In this document: positions 12,022 through 21,925 of the stretch, piece by piece | How positions within the stretch are numbered: position 1 is the first letter of the stretch | Layout: every line of letters begins with the position of its first letter | Assembly (NCBI RefSeq): GCF_900603025.1 | Contig: NZ_LR026975.1 | Span: forward strand, 1,612,001 to 1,676,000 | Length of the DNA stretch: 64,000 nucleotides | Direction of reading: 5' to 3' | Source: Mycolicibacterium hassiacum DSM 44199 | GTDB lineage: Bacteria > Actinomycetota > Actinomycetes > Mycobacteriales > Mycobacteriaceae | Position numbers and translations under genes: made by a program | The notes under the pieces: generated by a model | What the model saw: the letters and a program-made list of their open reading frames with translations, nothing else | What the model was told of the DNA's origin: nothing | Database searches by the model: none

Positions 12022-13889
12022 CTCGGCCCACTGGGCCTCGAGTTGTTCGGCGGCGATGCGCGCCGACCGCGCCGCCGCCGCCCAGCCGGCAAGTCGCCCC
12101 GCCGCGCCCACCGGCGAGGCATAGCCCGGCTCGCAGCGCACGATCCGCACCCCGGGCGCGGCCAGCCAGCGTGCGATGAGCGCGGTCTCCTCGACCAGCG
12201 CCCCGCCCAGCGGCGCCGGATCGGGCAGCACCGTCTGCGCGCCCGCGCACAGCGTGTCGACGACCGGCATCGGGGGCACGCCGCGCGGGGCGTTGCCGGC
12301 GGCGGCCAGCCGCCCGTGCCGCACCACCGCCAGATGCCATCCGCCGTGTCCGTCGGGCCGGGCCGCGACCAGCTCCGCGACGTCGGCCAGCGCCCGCAGC
12401 CGCTGACCGCGCCAGAGCACGTCGATCGCGGTGGCGGCCAGGTCGCGCATGCGTGCCGCGGTTTCGTAGCGGCGCCGCGCGGCCAGGTCGCCGATGTGCG
12501 CCAGGATCTCGTCGAGCACCGCGGCGTCGGTGCCGTCGATGAGGTCGCGGGCGCGGCGCACCACCGAGGCGTACCGCTCGGTGTCGGCGTCCCGCGGGGC
12601 CGGGCAGGGCGACACCTCGCGTTCCGGGCAGCGCGGGCCGTGCCGCGCCGAGCGGCCCAACCGGGTGGTGCAGGTCCGCACACCGGTGAACCGGGCCAGC
12701 AGTGCGGCGGTGTCCGCGGCGTCGGAGCGCGACCGGAACGGCCCCACCGCGCGGTGCTGACGCGGTGAGCGGACCACCGAGAAGCGCGGGAACGGCTCGT
12801 CGGTCAGCACCACCCACCACCACCGGTGCGGAAACTTCGACCGGCGGTTGTACGGCGGCGCGTGGGCGGCCAGCAACCGCAGCTCGCGCACCCCGGCCTC
12901 CAGGTCGTGGGCGCACTCGACGTGGTCGACCGCAGTGGCCAGCGACGCCATCTCCTTGATGCGGGGGCGGCTGTCCGCGCCGGTGAAGTACTGGCGGACC
13001 CGCCGGCGCAGATCCACCGCGGTGCCCACGTAGAGCACTTCGTCGCCGGGGCCGCGGAACAGGTACACCCCGGGCCGGTTCGGCAACGCGTCGGCCAGGT
13101 GGCGGTTGCGCCGCTGCGCCGGCGTCACATCCGGCAGGTATGCGCGCAGGTCCGCGTAGGTGTGCACGCCCTGGTTGCCGACCCGCTCGATGAGCCCGTG
13201 CAGCACGTCGACGGTGGCGCGGGCGTCGTCGAGCGCGCGGTGGTTGGGGGTGGTCGACGCGCCGAACAACCGGGCCAGGTCGCGCAGCCGCAGGCTGGGG
13301 GCCTCGTCGCGGGTGAGGACGCGGCGGGCCAGCTGCACCGTGCACAGCACCGGCGGGCGTGGCCAGGGCAACCGGCAGCGCTCCGCGGCCGCCCGCAGGA
13401 ACCCGATGTCGAATCCGGCGTTGTGGGCGACCAGCACCGCGCCGCGGGCGAACTCGAGAAAGGTCGGCAGCACCGCCTCGATGCGGGGCGCGTCGCACAC
13501 CATCGCGGTGGTGATCCCGGTCAGCGCGACGATCTGCGGCGGAATGGCGCGGCCCGGGTCGACGAGCGTGGCCAGCTCGCCGAGCACCTCGCCGCCGCGC
13601 ACCTTCACCGCGCCGATCTCGGTGATCGCGTCGTGGTCGTCGCCGGTGGCACGGCCGCCGGTGGTCTCCAGATCCACGACCACGAACGTGGTCTCCCGCA
13701 GCGACAGATCAGCCAGCGGATCGATGTCAGCGAAGCTGAGCTGGCTCATGCGCCGACCGTAGGGAACGCCACCGACATTCGCGCCGCGCACCCCGGCGCG
13801 CCGTGGTTGTCGGTGGGCGGGAATACCGTGCCGGTGCGCGCACACGGGAAGGCGTGATGCGACGAGCTTTGTGAGAAAAGGATGAGAAA

Positions 13890-14093
13890 TTGGCGACGGT
13901 GAAGATCGACTGCGACGAGTGCGCGGTCCGCGGAGCGGGGTGCGGCGACTGTGTCGTCAGCGTGCTGCTCGGGGTGCCCGAGACGTTGCTGGATGACGAG
14001 CGTCAAGCACTAGAAGTGCTGGCCGAAGCGGGATTGGCGCCCCGGCTGCGGCTGGTGCCGATCCGTCGGCAGCGCGGTTCCGGGGCGGCCTGA
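13890..14093 (+). CDS. Small cysteine-rich conserved protein
   Basis: A 67-residue protein of unknown function. The N-terminus carries four cysteines in C-x2-C-x6-C-x2-C spacing ([14 protein letters not shown]), which looks like a metal-binding knuckle. A helical acidic middle ([15 protein letters not shown]) and a basic tail ([10 protein letters not shown]) follow. The TTG start at 13890 is preceded by AAAGGA at 7 nt; a GTG at 13899 is an alternative. It lies between the exonuclease gene (divergent) and ripC (same strand, 150 bp away). Confidence 0.65.
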   Translation: MATVKIDCDECAVRGAGCGDCVVSVLLGVPETLLDDERQALEVLAEAGLAPRLRLVPIRRQRGSGAA

Positions 14094-14168
14094 CGACACG
14101 CGAAACCGGGGGTGCGGCAGCGCCGTCGACACGGGTGCTAGGTTTGCGTCTCCCGTTGGACAAGGATG

Positions 14169-14231
14169 ATGCCGTTTCGTAACCTGTTCGAGACCTCAGA
14201 GCAGTTCGAGGCGGCTCGTCAGACCGATTGA
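14169..14231 (+). CDS. Possible 20-codon upstream ORF before ripC
   Basis: ATG CCG TTT through GAT TGA encodes 20 residues beginning MPFRNLFETSEQF and ends 12 nt before the ripC start. A second ATG lies directly before it at 14166. GGACAAGG is nearby, but its spacing to either ATG is poor. It could be a leader peptide or a chance open frame. Confidence 0.2.
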   Translation: MPFRNLFETSEQFEAARQTD

Positions 14232-14243
14232 AGGACGCAGATC

Positions 14244-15371
14244 TTGAGGCTCGACCGCAAGCAGGGAATCACTTGTGTGTTGAAGCGACCCCTTGTCAGC
14301 GTGTTCATCGGCTTGACGGTCTTTGCTGCGATATTCGCCGGCGGACTCGTTGTCCCGGCCACGCAGGCCGACCCCGCCGATGACGCGCTGGCCAAACTGC
14401 AGGAGCTGTCTCGACAGGCCGAACAGACCACCGAGGCCATGCACTCGGCCCAGCTGGAGCTCGACGAGAAGTTGGCTATCCAGCGCGCGGCCGAGGCCAA
14501 ACACGCTGCGGACGTCGCGGCGCTGGAGGCCGCCAAGACCCAGTTGGCGCAGCTGCAGGCCGCTGTCAACAAGGTGGCGGCGGCCCAGTACATGGGCGGC
14601 CGTTCGGACGGCTTCTACGCGCTGCTGACCGCCAGCTCGCCGCAGGCGCTGATCGACCAGATGTCGATCCAGCGGATCGTGGCCACCGAGATGGCCGAGG
14701 AGATCAAGCGTTTCCGTGAAGCCGGCGAGAAGGCCGCGCTCGCCGAGCAGGCGTCGGCCAAGTCGGCGGCCGAAGCCAAGACGGCGGCAGAACAGGCCGC
14801 CGCGGTGCGCGCCGAACTGCAGTCCAAGCAGAGCCAGCTGCAGACCCAGATCGCCATCGTCAAGGCGCAGTACGAATCGCTGACTCCCCAGCAGCGCCAG
14901 GCGCTGGCCGAGATGCCGCCCGCGCCCGAGCCGCCGCAGGGCCCGCCGAACGACGATCCGGCGGTGGTGGCCGCGCCGAGCCCCATCCCGCCGGGGGATG
15001 TGGCCGCGCCGCCGAACGCGCCGGGTGGTCACGCCGCCACGGTGATTCAGGCCGCGTTGAGCCGCATCGGGTCACCCTATGCCTGGGGTGGGGCGGGCCC
15101 GAACGCGTTCGACTGCTCCGGGCTGGTCATGTGGGCGTTCCAGCAGGCCGGCATCTCGCTGCCGCACTCCAGCCAGGCGCTGGCCCGCGGCGGTCAACCG
15201 GTTCCGATCGACCAGATGCAGCCGGGCGATGTGGTGACCTATTACTCCGATGCGTCGCACGCCGCCATCTACATCGGCGACGGTCTGATGGTGCACGCGT
15301 CGACCTACGGCTCGCCGGTGCGTGTGGCCCCGGTGAACAATGCCCCGATCTACAACGTCCGCCGGTACTGA
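14244..15371 (+). CDS. ripC: Peptidoglycan endopeptidase, NlpC/P60 family (RipC type)
   Basis: RipC-type enzymes cut the D-Glu-mDAP bond of peptidoglycan stems during cell separation. The 375-residue protein has a signal peptide (about residues 1-43, cleavage near TQADPADD), a long coiled coil (about 45-215) rich in Ala/Gln/Glu, a proline-rich linker (about 222-262) and a C-terminal NlpC/P60 domain. The catalytic Cys is in NAFDCSGLVMWAF, the His in SDASHAAIYIGDG and the third polar residue in VHAST. TTG at 14244 follows AAGGA at 8 nt, and its MRLD beginning agrees with M. tuberculosis RipC. A TTG at 14280 is less likely. Coiled-coil P60 proteins of this kind are often activated by FtsX. Confidence 0.93.
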   Translation: MRLDRKQGITCVLKRPLVSVFIGLTVFAAIFAGGLVVPATQADPADDALAKLQELSRQAEQTTEAMHSAQLELDEKLAIQRAAEAKHAADVAALEAAKTQLAQLQAAVNKVAAAQYMGGRSDGFYALLTASSPQALIDQMSIQRIVATEMAEEIKRFREAGEKAALAEQASAKSAAEAKTAAEQAAAVRAELQSKQSQLQTQIAIVKAQYESLTPQQRQALAEMPPAPEPPQGPPNDDPAVVAAPSPIPPGDVAAPPNAPGGHAATVIQAALSRIGSPYAWGGAGPNAFDCSGLVMWAFQQAGISLPHSSQALARGGQPVPIDQMQPGDVVTYYSDASHAAIYIGDGLMVHASTYGSPVRVAPVNNAPIYNVRRY

Positions 15372-16227
15372 GCCCGTCGGTCGCAGGTTCGCCGTTCGGT
15401 CGCCCCGGCGCAGCACGGTCGCGGCGCTGCTGATCACCGAACTGATCGGCGCTCTGCTGCTGGTGGGCCGGGGTGTCCCGCCCCCGGTGGCGCCGAGCGC
15501 GCAGTCGGCGCCCGCAGCGCCGGTGGCGACGTCGGCGGGGTCGGCCGAGGGCTGGCCCACCTCGTCGGTGACGCTGCGCGACGGGCGGGTAGCGCAACTG
15601 GTCGCCACGGGGGCCGGCTCCGCCGGGCTGTTGGCCCGGATCGCCGCCGAACTCGACGACGCCGCCGACGCGGTGAGCGCCTTCTGGGGTCCGCAGTGGC
15701 GCCGCGACATCGTCATCGTGGCCGCCGCCACCGACGAGCAGTTCGCGGCCGTCGGCGGTGACGGGCACACCGCGGCCACCACCACCGCCCGGCAGATCAC
15801 CTTCGCCCCGCGGGCCGCCGCGATGAGTACGGCATCATTGCGGATCGTGTTGCGCCACGAACTGTTCCACTATGCGGCGCGAGCCGACACGGCCGCCGAC
15901 GCCCCGCGCTGGCTGACCGAGGGGGTCGCCGACTACGTCGCGCGTCCGTCCGCGCCGGTGCCGGTCGGCGGGCCGGTCACGCCGTCGCGGTTGCCCACCG
16001 ACGCCGATCTCGACGGCCCGGACCGGTCGGCTGCCTACGACCGGGCCTGGTCGTTCGCCCGCTTCGTCGCCGACAACTACGGTCCGTCGACGCTGCGGGC
16101 GCTGTATCGGCGGGCCTGCGGACCCGGCCACCCCGATCCGGCGACCGCGGTGCGTGACACGCTCGGCGCCGACCTCGACACCGTGCAGGCCGACTGGCGG
16201 CGATGGCTGGCAGGTGGCTTGCGATGA
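15340..16227 (+). CDS. Secreted or membrane-anchored HExxH peptidase-like protein (Rv2189c type)
   Basis: A 295-residue protein with an N-terminal hydrophobic segment (about residues 26-44), an Ala/Pro-rich stretch and a C-terminal gluzincin-like domain. The zinc motif is His173-Glu174-x2-His177 (RHELFHYAA), with a downstream Glu194 in WLTEGVADYVARP, the arrangement of peptidase-MA-like families. Substrate unknown. The ATG at 15340 overlaps the end of ripC by 32 bp and the stop overlaps pimB as ATGA, so it is part of that operon. A shorter N-terminus is possible. Confidence 0.75.
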   Translation: MPRSTTSAGTEPVGRRFAVRSPRRSTVAALLITELIGALLLVGRGVPPPVAPSAQSAPAAPVATSAGSAEGWPTSSVTLRDGRVAQLVATGAGSAGLLARIAAELDDAADAVSAFWGPQWRRDIVIVAAATDEQFAAVGGDGHTAATTTARQITFAPRAAAMSTASLRIVLRHELFHYAARADTAADAPRWLTEGVADYVARPSAPVPVGGPVTPSRLPTDADLDGPDRSAAYDRAWSFARFVADNYGPSTLRALYRRACGPGHPDPATAVRDTLGADLDTVQADWRRWLAGGLR

Positions 16228-17360
16228 GTCGAGTTCTGTTGGTGACCAACGACTTTCCTCCTCGACGCGGCGGTATCCAGTCGTATCTGCACGAGTTGGT
16301 GTGCCAACTCGTCGCGACCGGCGATCATCAGGTGCTGGTCTACGCGCCGCGGTGGAAGGGCGCCGAGAAGTTCGACGCCGAGGCCCGTGCGTCCGGCTAC
16401 GAGGTGGTCCGGCACCCGACCACGTTGATGCTGCCGGTGCCGACGGTGGCCCGGCGGATGAAGCGGCTGATCAAGCGGCATCGCGCCGAGACGGTGTGGT
16501 TCGGCGCGGCGGCGCCGCTGGCGCTGCTCGCGCCGCAGGCCCGCGCCGCCGGTGCCCGCCGGGTGATCGCCAGCACCCACGGGCACGAGGTGGGTTGGTC
16601 GATGCTGCCGGTCGCGCGGAATGTGTTGCGCCGCATTGGAAACACCACTGACGTAATCACCTATGTGAGCCGCTACACCCGTAACCGGTTCGCGTCGGCG
16701 TTCGGTCCGCGGGCCGCGCTCGAACACCTTCCGCCCGGCGTGGATGTGCAGCGGTTCGCTCCCGACGAGGTGGCGCGCGCCGAGCTGCGGGCCCGATACG
16801 GTCTGGACGACCGGCCGGTGGTGGTGTGCGTGTCGCGGCTGGTGCCGCGCAAGGGGCAGGACATGCTGATCCGGGCGCTGCCGGCGATCCGTCAGCGGGT
16901 GCCCGAGGCCGCGCTGGTGATCGTCGGCGGCGGGCCCTACCGCAACACCCTGCACCGGCTGGCACACAGTTTCCGGGTGCACGAGCATGTGGTGTTCACC
17001 GACGCGGTTCCGGCGACCGACCTGCCCGCGCACTACGCGATGGGCGACGTGTTCGCGATGCCGTGCCGCACCCGCGGCGCCGGCCTGGACGTCGAGGGGT
17101 TCGGCATCGTGTTCCTCGAGGCGTCGGCCTGCGGGGTGCCGGTGGTGGCCGGCCGCTCCGGCGGCGCACCGGAGACCGTCGTCGACGGCACCACCGGTGT
17201 GGTGGTCAACGGCTGGGACGTCGGCGAGATCGCCGCGGCCATCACCGATCTGCTGATCGACCGGCGCCGGGCGGCGCGCATGGGGGCGGCGGGCCGGCGC
17301 TGGGTGGTCGACAACTTCGGCTGGCACACCCAGGCGGAGCGGCTCGCGGCCTGGCTGTAG
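16224..17360 (+). CDS. pimB: GDP-mannose-dependent phosphatidylinositol mannosyltransferase PimB'
   Basis: This GT4-family glycosyltransferase (378 residues) adds the second mannose to phosphatidylinositol monomannoside, an early step toward PIM, lipomannan and lipoarabinomannan. The N-terminal lobe begins VLLVTNDFPPRRGGIQSYL with the family's Gly-Gly-I motif. The C-terminal lobe has the nucleotide-sugar site VSRLVPRKGQDMLIRAL and VEGFGIVFLEASACGVPVVAG, including the E-x7-E pattern. ATG 16224 overlaps the previous stop as ATGA; a longer in-frame start at 16203 is not needed. It matches Rv2188c by context. Confidence 0.92.
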   Translation: MSRVLLVTNDFPPRRGGIQSYLHELVCQLVATGDHQVLVYAPRWKGAEKFDAEARASGYEVVRHPTTLMLPVPTVARRMKRLIKRHRAETVWFGAAAPLALLAPQARAAGARRVIASTHGHEVGWSMLPVARNVLRRIGNTTDVITYVSRYTRNRFASAFGPRAALEHLPPGVDVQRFAPDEVARAELRARYGLDDRPVVVCVSRLVPRKGQDMLIRALPAIRQRVPEAALVIVGGGPYRNTLHRLAHSFRVHEHVVFTDAVPATDLPAHYAMGDVFAMPCRTRGAGLDVEGFGIVFLEASACGVPVVAGRSGGAPETVVDGTTGVVVNGWDVGEIAAAITDLLIDRRRAARMGAAGRRWVVDNFGWHTQAERLAAWL

Positions 17361-17390
17361 CCGGCCCCGAACCGCTCGGCACGACAATCG

Positions 17391-19193
17391 TCAGTCGGCG
17401 GAGTAGAGCGCCTCGATGTCGGCGGCGAACTTCTCGACGATCACCTTGCGCTTGAGCTTCAGGGTCGGCGTGAGCTCGCCGGTGGCCTCGGTGAAGTCGA
17501 CCGGCAGGATGCGGAACTTGCGGATCGCCTCGGCCTTCGACACGGCCTGGTTGGCCTCCTTGATGGCCAGGTCGATCTCGGCGCGCAGGTCCGGATCGTT
17601 GACCAGGTCGGCCACCGTCGCCGACGGGTTCTTGCCGTTGCGCTCCTTCCAGCCCTCGATCGCCTCGGGGTCGATGGTAACCAGCGCCGCGATGAACGGC
17701 TTACCGTCGCCCACCGCCATCGCCTGGCTGATCAGCGGATGCGCGCGCAGCTGGTCCTCGAGGATCGCCGGGGCGACGTTCTTGCCGCCCGCGGTCACGA
17801 TGATCTCCTTCTTGCGGCCGATGATCTTCAGGAAGCCGTCGTCGTCGATCGATCCGAGGTCACCGGTGTGGAACCAGCCGTCGGTGAACGCCGCCTGGGT
17901 CTCGGCCTCGTTGCGCCAGTAGCCGTTGAACACCACTCCGCCGCGGACCAGCAGCTCGTTGTCCTCCGACAGGCGCATGCTGTTGCCGGGCAGCAGTTTG
18001 CCCACCGTGCCGACCTTGAGGTCGTCGATCCGGTTGACGGTGATGGCCGCGCTGGTCTCGGTCAGCCCGTACCCCTCGTAGATGGTCAACCCGACACCGC
18101 GGTAGAAGTGCCCGAGCCGCTCGCCCAGCGGAGCGCCGCCGGAGATCGCCGCGTGGCATTCGCCGCCGAGCGCGTTGCGCAGTTTGCCGTACACCAGCTT
18201 GTCGAACAGCGCGTGACGCAGCCGCAGCAACAACCCGGGGCCGCCGCTGTCGAGCGCTCTGCTGTAGTCGATCGCGGTCCTGGCTGCGATCGCGAAAATG
18301 CGTCCCTTGCCGTCGTTTTCGGCGTTCTGCTCGGCGGTGTTGTACACCTTCTCGAACACCCGCGGCACCGACACCACCAGCGTGGGTTTGAACACCGCGA
18401 ACAATGGCACCAGGTTCTTGATGTCGCTGGTGAACCCGAGGGTGACCTTGTTGACGAACGCGGCCATGGTGATGGCGCGGGCGAGCACATGCGCCAGCGG
18501 CAGGAACACCAGCATCTTTTCGCCCTTGCCCAGCAGGTCCGGGAAGCACGCCTTGGCGCCGCGGACCTCGTAGACCAGGTTGGAGTGGGTGAGCTGGCAG
18601 CCTTTGGGCCGACCGGTGGTGCCCGAGGTGTAGATCAGGGTGGCCGGATCGGAGGAGCGGATCGCCGCGAGCCGCTTGTCGAGTTCGCTCGGATCGACCG
18701 ATCTGCCCGCTTCGGCCAGCGCCTCCAGCGCGGGTGTGCCCGACCCGGCGATGCGGAACACCTTGCGCAGTTTCGGCAGGGCACCCGCGATCTGCTCGAC
18801 CCGGTCGGCGTGCTCGTCGGTCTCGGCGAAGATCAGCACGGCCTCGGAGTTCTCCAGCACGAACCGGATCTGCTCGACCGAGCTGGTCTCGTAGATCGGC
18901 ACGGTGAGCGCACCGATGGCCAGGATCGCGAAGTCGATGATCGGCCATTCGTAGCGGGTCGCCGACAGCAGGGCGACCCGGTCACCCGGCTGTACGCCCT
19001 CGGCGATCAGCCCCAGGGCCGCGGCACGGATCTGTTCGGCGGCCTCTTTGCAGGTGACGTCGGTCCAGTTCCCGTCGACGAGTCGCTGGAAGATGACGTG
19101 GTCGGGATCGTCGCGCTCGTGGCTGAACACCGAGCTGACGACGTTGTCATGCTCGCCCACGGTGAACGGTGCAGGGACACTGAACTCACGCAC
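17391..19193 (-). CDS. fadD15: Long-chain fatty-acid-CoA ligase
   Basis: An AMP-forming acyl-CoA synthetase of 600 residues that activates fatty acids as acyl-adenylate and then acyl-CoA. The P-loop-like motif is [33 protein letters not shown] and [38 protein letters not shown] segments provide the adenylate and hinge motifs, and the catalytic Lys region lies near the C-terminus. GTG at 19193 is preceded by GAGAGG; with it the length equals that of M. tuberculosis FadD15. The frame is open upstream to 19490 but without family similarity. It converges with pimB across 30 bp. Confidence 0.93.
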   Translation of the reverse strand: MREFSVPAPFTVGEHDNVVSSVFSHERDDPDHVIFQRLVDGNWTDVTCKEAAEQIRAAALGLIAEGVQPGDRVALLSATRYEWPIIDFAILAIGALTVPIYETSSVEQIRFVLENSEAVLIFAETDEHADRVEQIAGALPKLRKVFRIAGSGTPALEALAEAGRSVDPSELDKRLAAIRSSDPATLIYTSGTTGRPKGCQLTHSNLVYEVRGAKACFPDLLGKGEKMLVFLPLAHVLARAITMAAFVNKVTLGFTSDIKNLVPLFAVFKPTLVVSVPRVFEKVYNTAEQNAENDGKGRIFAIAARTAIDYSRALDSGGPGLLLRLRHALFDKLVYGKLRNALGGECHAAISGGAPLGERLGHFYRGVGLTIYEGYGLTETSAAITVNRIDDLKVGTVGKLLPGNSMRLSEDNELLVRGGVVFNGYWRNEAETQAAFTDGWFHTGDLGSIDDDGFLKIIGRKKEIIVTAGGKNVAPAILEDQLRAHPLISQAMAVGDGKPFIAALVTIDPEAIEGWKERNGKNPSATVADLVNDPDLRAEIDLAIKEANQAVSKAEAIRKFRILPVDFTEATGELTPTLKLKRKVIVEKFAADIEALYSAD

Positions 19194-19308
19194 GTTTGTC
19201 GACCTCTCGAGGTGGCTTGGCCGGCTAGCGGCCGGTACGCCCGTTGCTGCTGCCCAGCCTAGTCGTACCCCTTGGGCGTCCCGAGGACATATGTGAAGCT
19301 TGGTGGCC

Positions 19309-19698
19309 ATGCACAGCATCCAGATCGCCGACGAGACCTTCATCGTCGCCGACCCCGCCGAGGTGGGCCGGGCCGTCGCGGACCGGGCCAGTTGGCGGCG
19401 CTGGTGGCCGGATCTGAGGTTGACCGTGGTCGAGGACCGGGGCGAACTGGGGCACCGGTGGACCGTGACCGGGGCGCTGCACGGCACCATGGAGGTCTGG
19501 CTGGAGCCGGTGCTGGACGGGGTGATCCTGCACTATTTCCTGCACGCCGAGCCGGCCGGGGCGGCCGCCTGGCAGCTGGCCAGGATGGATTTGGCCAAGA
19601 TGACCCACCGGCGCCGGGTGGCGGGCAAGAACATGGCCTTCGAACTCAAACAACGGCTGGAGGCGTCGCGCCCGATCGGGGTCTCGCGGCTGACCTGA
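19309..19698 (+). CDS. SRPBCC-type conserved protein (Rv2186c type)
   Basis: A 129-residue small beta-grip protein with the polyketide-cyclase/START-like pattern: [25 protein letters not shown] near the N-terminus and a long C-terminal helix ([19 protein letters not shown]). The ligand is unknown. ATG 19309 is selected because it gives the same length as the M. tuberculosis protein; TTG 19300 and GTG 19303 lie just upstream in the same frame. It is followed 69 bp later by a second SRPBCC gene, so the two probably act together. Confidence 0.8.
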   Translation: MHSIQIADETFIVADPAEVGRAVADRASWRRWWPDLRLTVVEDRGELGHRWTVTGALHGTMEVWLEPVLDGVILHYFLHAEPAGAAAWQLARMDLAKMTHRRRVAGKNMAFELKQRLEASRPIGVSRLT

Positions 19699-19767
19699 CC
19701 CGCAGGCTTTGTCGGCCGAGGCGGGGTAGATTTTCTGCCATCGGAAGACCGGACGGGAAAGTGGGCA

Positions 19768-20205
19768 GTGGCGGACAAGACGGCGCAGACCATATACATC
19801 GATGCCGATCCCTCGACGGTGATGAACGTCATCGCCGACATCGGCTCCTATCCCGAGTGGGTCGCCGAGTACAAGCAGACCGAGGTTCTCGAGGCCGACG
19901 AGGACGGCTACCCGCTCACCGCCCGGCTGGTGTTGGACGCCGCGGTGCTCAAGGACACCATGGTGTTGTCCTACCGGTGGCCACCCGACCGGCAGTCGGT
20001 GCGGTGGTCCCTGGTGTCGAGTTCCCTGCTGAAGTCGTTGGAGGGCGCATATATCTTGACGCCCAAGGGCTCTGGCACCGAGGTGACGTACGAGCTGGCG
20101 GTGGATCTGCTGATCCCGATGATCGGCCTGCTCAAACGCAAGGCCGAGCGCAGGCTCATCGAGACCGCGTTGAAGGATCTGAAGAAACGAGTCGAGGCTG
20201 AGTGA
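19768..20205 (+). CDS. SRPBCC / START-like lipid-binding protein (TB16.3 type)
   Basis: A 145-residue protein of the polyketide-cyclase/dehydrase superfamily. Typical features are IYIDADPSTVMNVIADIGSYPEWVAEYKQTEVLE at the start, the beta-sheet segment VLSYRWPPDRQSVRWSLVSSSLLKSLEGAY and the closing helix LLKRKAERRLIETALKDLKKRVE. The fold forms a cavity for hydrophobic ligands; what it binds here is not known. It is close to M. tuberculosis Rv2185c (TB16.3). TAGATT upstream at about 19729 could be a -10 box. Confidence 0.85.
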   Translation: MADKTAQTIYIDADPSTVMNVIADIGSYPEWVAEYKQTEVLEADEDGYPLTARLVLDAAVLKDTMVLSYRWPPDRQSVRWSLVSSSLLKSLEGAYILTPKGSGTEVTYELAVDLLIPMIGLLKRKAERRLIETALKDLKKRVEAE

Positions 20206-20206
20206 T

Positions 20207-21457
20207 CTGGTCCCCGCCCGGATCAGTTTGTTCGTCGGCAAGGGCGGCGTAGGTAAGTCCACGTTGGCGACGGCGACCGCGGTGCGTGCCGCGCGGTCGG
20301 GCCGACGGGTGCTCATTGTCTCCACCGACCAGGCGCATTCGATCGGCGATGTGCTGGGGGTGTCGGTGACCCCGACCGGCCGGCGCGCCCCGACCCGGGT
20401 GCTCGCCGATCTGGCGCCCGACGGGACCGGCGGCGGGTTCCTCGATGCGCTGGCGCTGGACACGCTCGCGCTGCTGGAGTCGGCCTGGCGTGACATCGCC
20501 GGCCCGCTGGCTGAGCGTTTCCCCGAATCCGACTTGGGAAGTCTTGCGCCCGAAGAACTTTCGACACTGCCCGGAATTCAGGAGGTGCTCGGGCTGTACG
20601 AGGTCGGCGAGCTGGCCGGCTCGGGGGAGTGGGACCACGTCGTCGTCGACTGCGCCTCCACCGCCGACGCGCTGCGGATGCTCACGCTGCCCTCGACATT
20701 CAGCCTGTACCTGGAGCGGATCTGGCCGCGGCATCGGCGGCTGTCCAGCCCGCTCGACGATCCGCGCACCGCGCTGGTCGTCGACCTGATGGAGCGCATC
20801 GCCGCCGCCACCGAGCGGCTCGGGACGCTGCTGACCGACGGATCGGTGGTCTCGGCGCACCTGGTGATGACGCCCGAGCGGGTGGTGGCCGCCGAGACGA
20901 CCCGCACGCTGGGGGCGCTGGCGCTGATGGGGGTGCGGGTCGACGAACTCATCGTGAACCAGGTTCTGGTGCAGGATGATTCGTACGAGTATCGCAACCT
21001 GCCGGATCATCCGGCGTTCGATTGGTACACCGAGCGGATCGCCGAGCAGCAGGCCGTGCTCGAACAGCTGGATTCGGCGGTCGGGGACGTGCAGCTGGTT
21101 CTGGTGCCGCACGTGGCGGGGGAGCCGATCGGCCCCAAGGCGCTGGCGGAGCTGCTCGAGGCCGCCCGGCGCCGCGACGGTGCCCCTCCGCCGCCGCCGC
21201 TGCACCCGGTGGTGGACCGCGAGTCCGGCTCCGGACTCGATGCCGTCTACCGGCTGCGGTTAGAGTTGCCCCAGGTCGATCCCGCCACCCTGACGCTGGG
21301 CCGGGTCGACGACGACCTGATCATCGGTGCCGGGGGGTTGCGGCGCCGCGTTCGGCTGGCTTCCGTGCTGCGCCGCTGCACCGTGGTGGACGCTCAGCTG
21401 CGAGGTGGCGAATTGACCGTGCGATTTCGACCGAATCCGGAGGTGTGGCCCAGATGA
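20207..21457 (+). CDS. ArsA/GET3-like anion-transporting ATPase (Rv2184c type), uncertain start
   Basis: A deviant Walker A ATPase (MinD/ArsA superfamily) with FVGKGGVGKSTLATATAV, the switch I-like VSTDQAHSIGDVLG and a Walker B-like VVVDCASTADALRML. The C-terminal part has a Pro-rich linker and a beta-rich tail (LRRRVRLASVLRRCTVVDAQLRGGELTVRF). The role in mycobacteria is unknown; no arsenic genes are near. No ATG or GTG exists between the upstream stop (20180) and the P-loop. TTG 20228 would leave only two residues before the P-loop glycine. CTG 20207 has GAGG 9 nt upstream and gives a full first beta strand (VPARISLFVGKGG), so it is used here. Its stop overlaps the next ATG. Confidence 0.8.
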   Translation: MVPARISLFVGKGGVGKSTLATATAVRAARSGRRVLIVSTDQAHSIGDVLGVSVTPTGRRAPTRVLADLAPDGTGGGFLDALALDTLALLESAWRDIAGPLAERFPESDLGSLAPEELSTLPGIQEVLGLYEVGELAGSGEWDHVVVDCASTADALRMLTLPSTFSLYLERIWPRHRRLSSPLDDPRTALVVDLMERIAAATERLGTLLTDGSVVSAHLVMTPERVVAAETTRTLGALALMGVRVDELIVNQVLVQDDSYEYRNLPDHPAFDWYTERIAEQQAVLEQLDSAVGDVQLVLVPHVAGEPIGPKALAELLEAARRRDGAPPPPPLHPVVDRESGSGLDAVYRLRLELPQVDPATLTLGRVDDDLIIGAGGLRRRVRLASVLRRCTVVDAQLRGGELTVRFRPNPEVWPR

Positions 21458-21843
21458 GCGGCGAGCACCCCGAGATCGGTCCGGAACTGCGCGAGCTCGC
21501 GCAGCTGATCCTGGATCGACTCGATCCGGCACTGCGGGCCGCCGCGGCCCGCGCCGCCGCCGGTGGCGCCGCGCGGTGCCAGCAGGTGTGGTGCCCGGTG
21601 TGCGCGCTGGCGGCGCTGGTGGCCGGTGAGCAGCACCCGTTGTTGAATGTCATCGCCGAGCACAGCGTGGCGCTGCTGGCGGTGATCCGGGCCCTCGTCG
21701 AGGGGCAGCAGCCACCCGGCACCGGCAAGCCGCCCGAGGAGTCGCCGCCGGACGGCTCGAACGGTGGCCCGGCCGACGGCGGTGAACCGCCGCCGACCGG
21801 CCCGGGACGCTATGAACCCATCCCGGTCCGGGTCGAGGACTAG
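21454..21843 (+). CDS. Conserved protein with CxxC pair (Rv2183c type)
   Basis: A 129-residue protein of unknown function, coupled to the ArsA-like ATPase by an ATGA overlap. The N-terminal 75 residues are predicted helical and contain a cysteine cluster RCQQVWCPVCALAALV (three Cys) that could hold a metal. The C-terminal 45 residues are Pro/Gly-rich and probably disordered. The pairing with the ATPase suggests a shared role. Confidence 0.8.
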   Translation: MSGEHPEIGPELRELAQLILDRLDPALRAAAARAAAGGAARCQQVWCPVCALAALVAGEQHPLLNVIAEHSVALLAVIRALVEGQQPPGTGKPPEESPPDGSNGGPADGGEPPPTGPGRYEPIPVRVED

Positions 21844-21925
21844 CCACGCGTGGTCGTCGGCGACGGCGCGTGGGTAAAGTTGTCGCAGGACACCATCTCG
21901 TCGTGTTCAATCACCAGGAGGACCC

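Noticed and set aside
14169..14231. Firm annotation of a leader peptide for ripC
   Set aside because: The frame is short and the ribosome site is poorly spaced; kept only as a low-confidence candidate.
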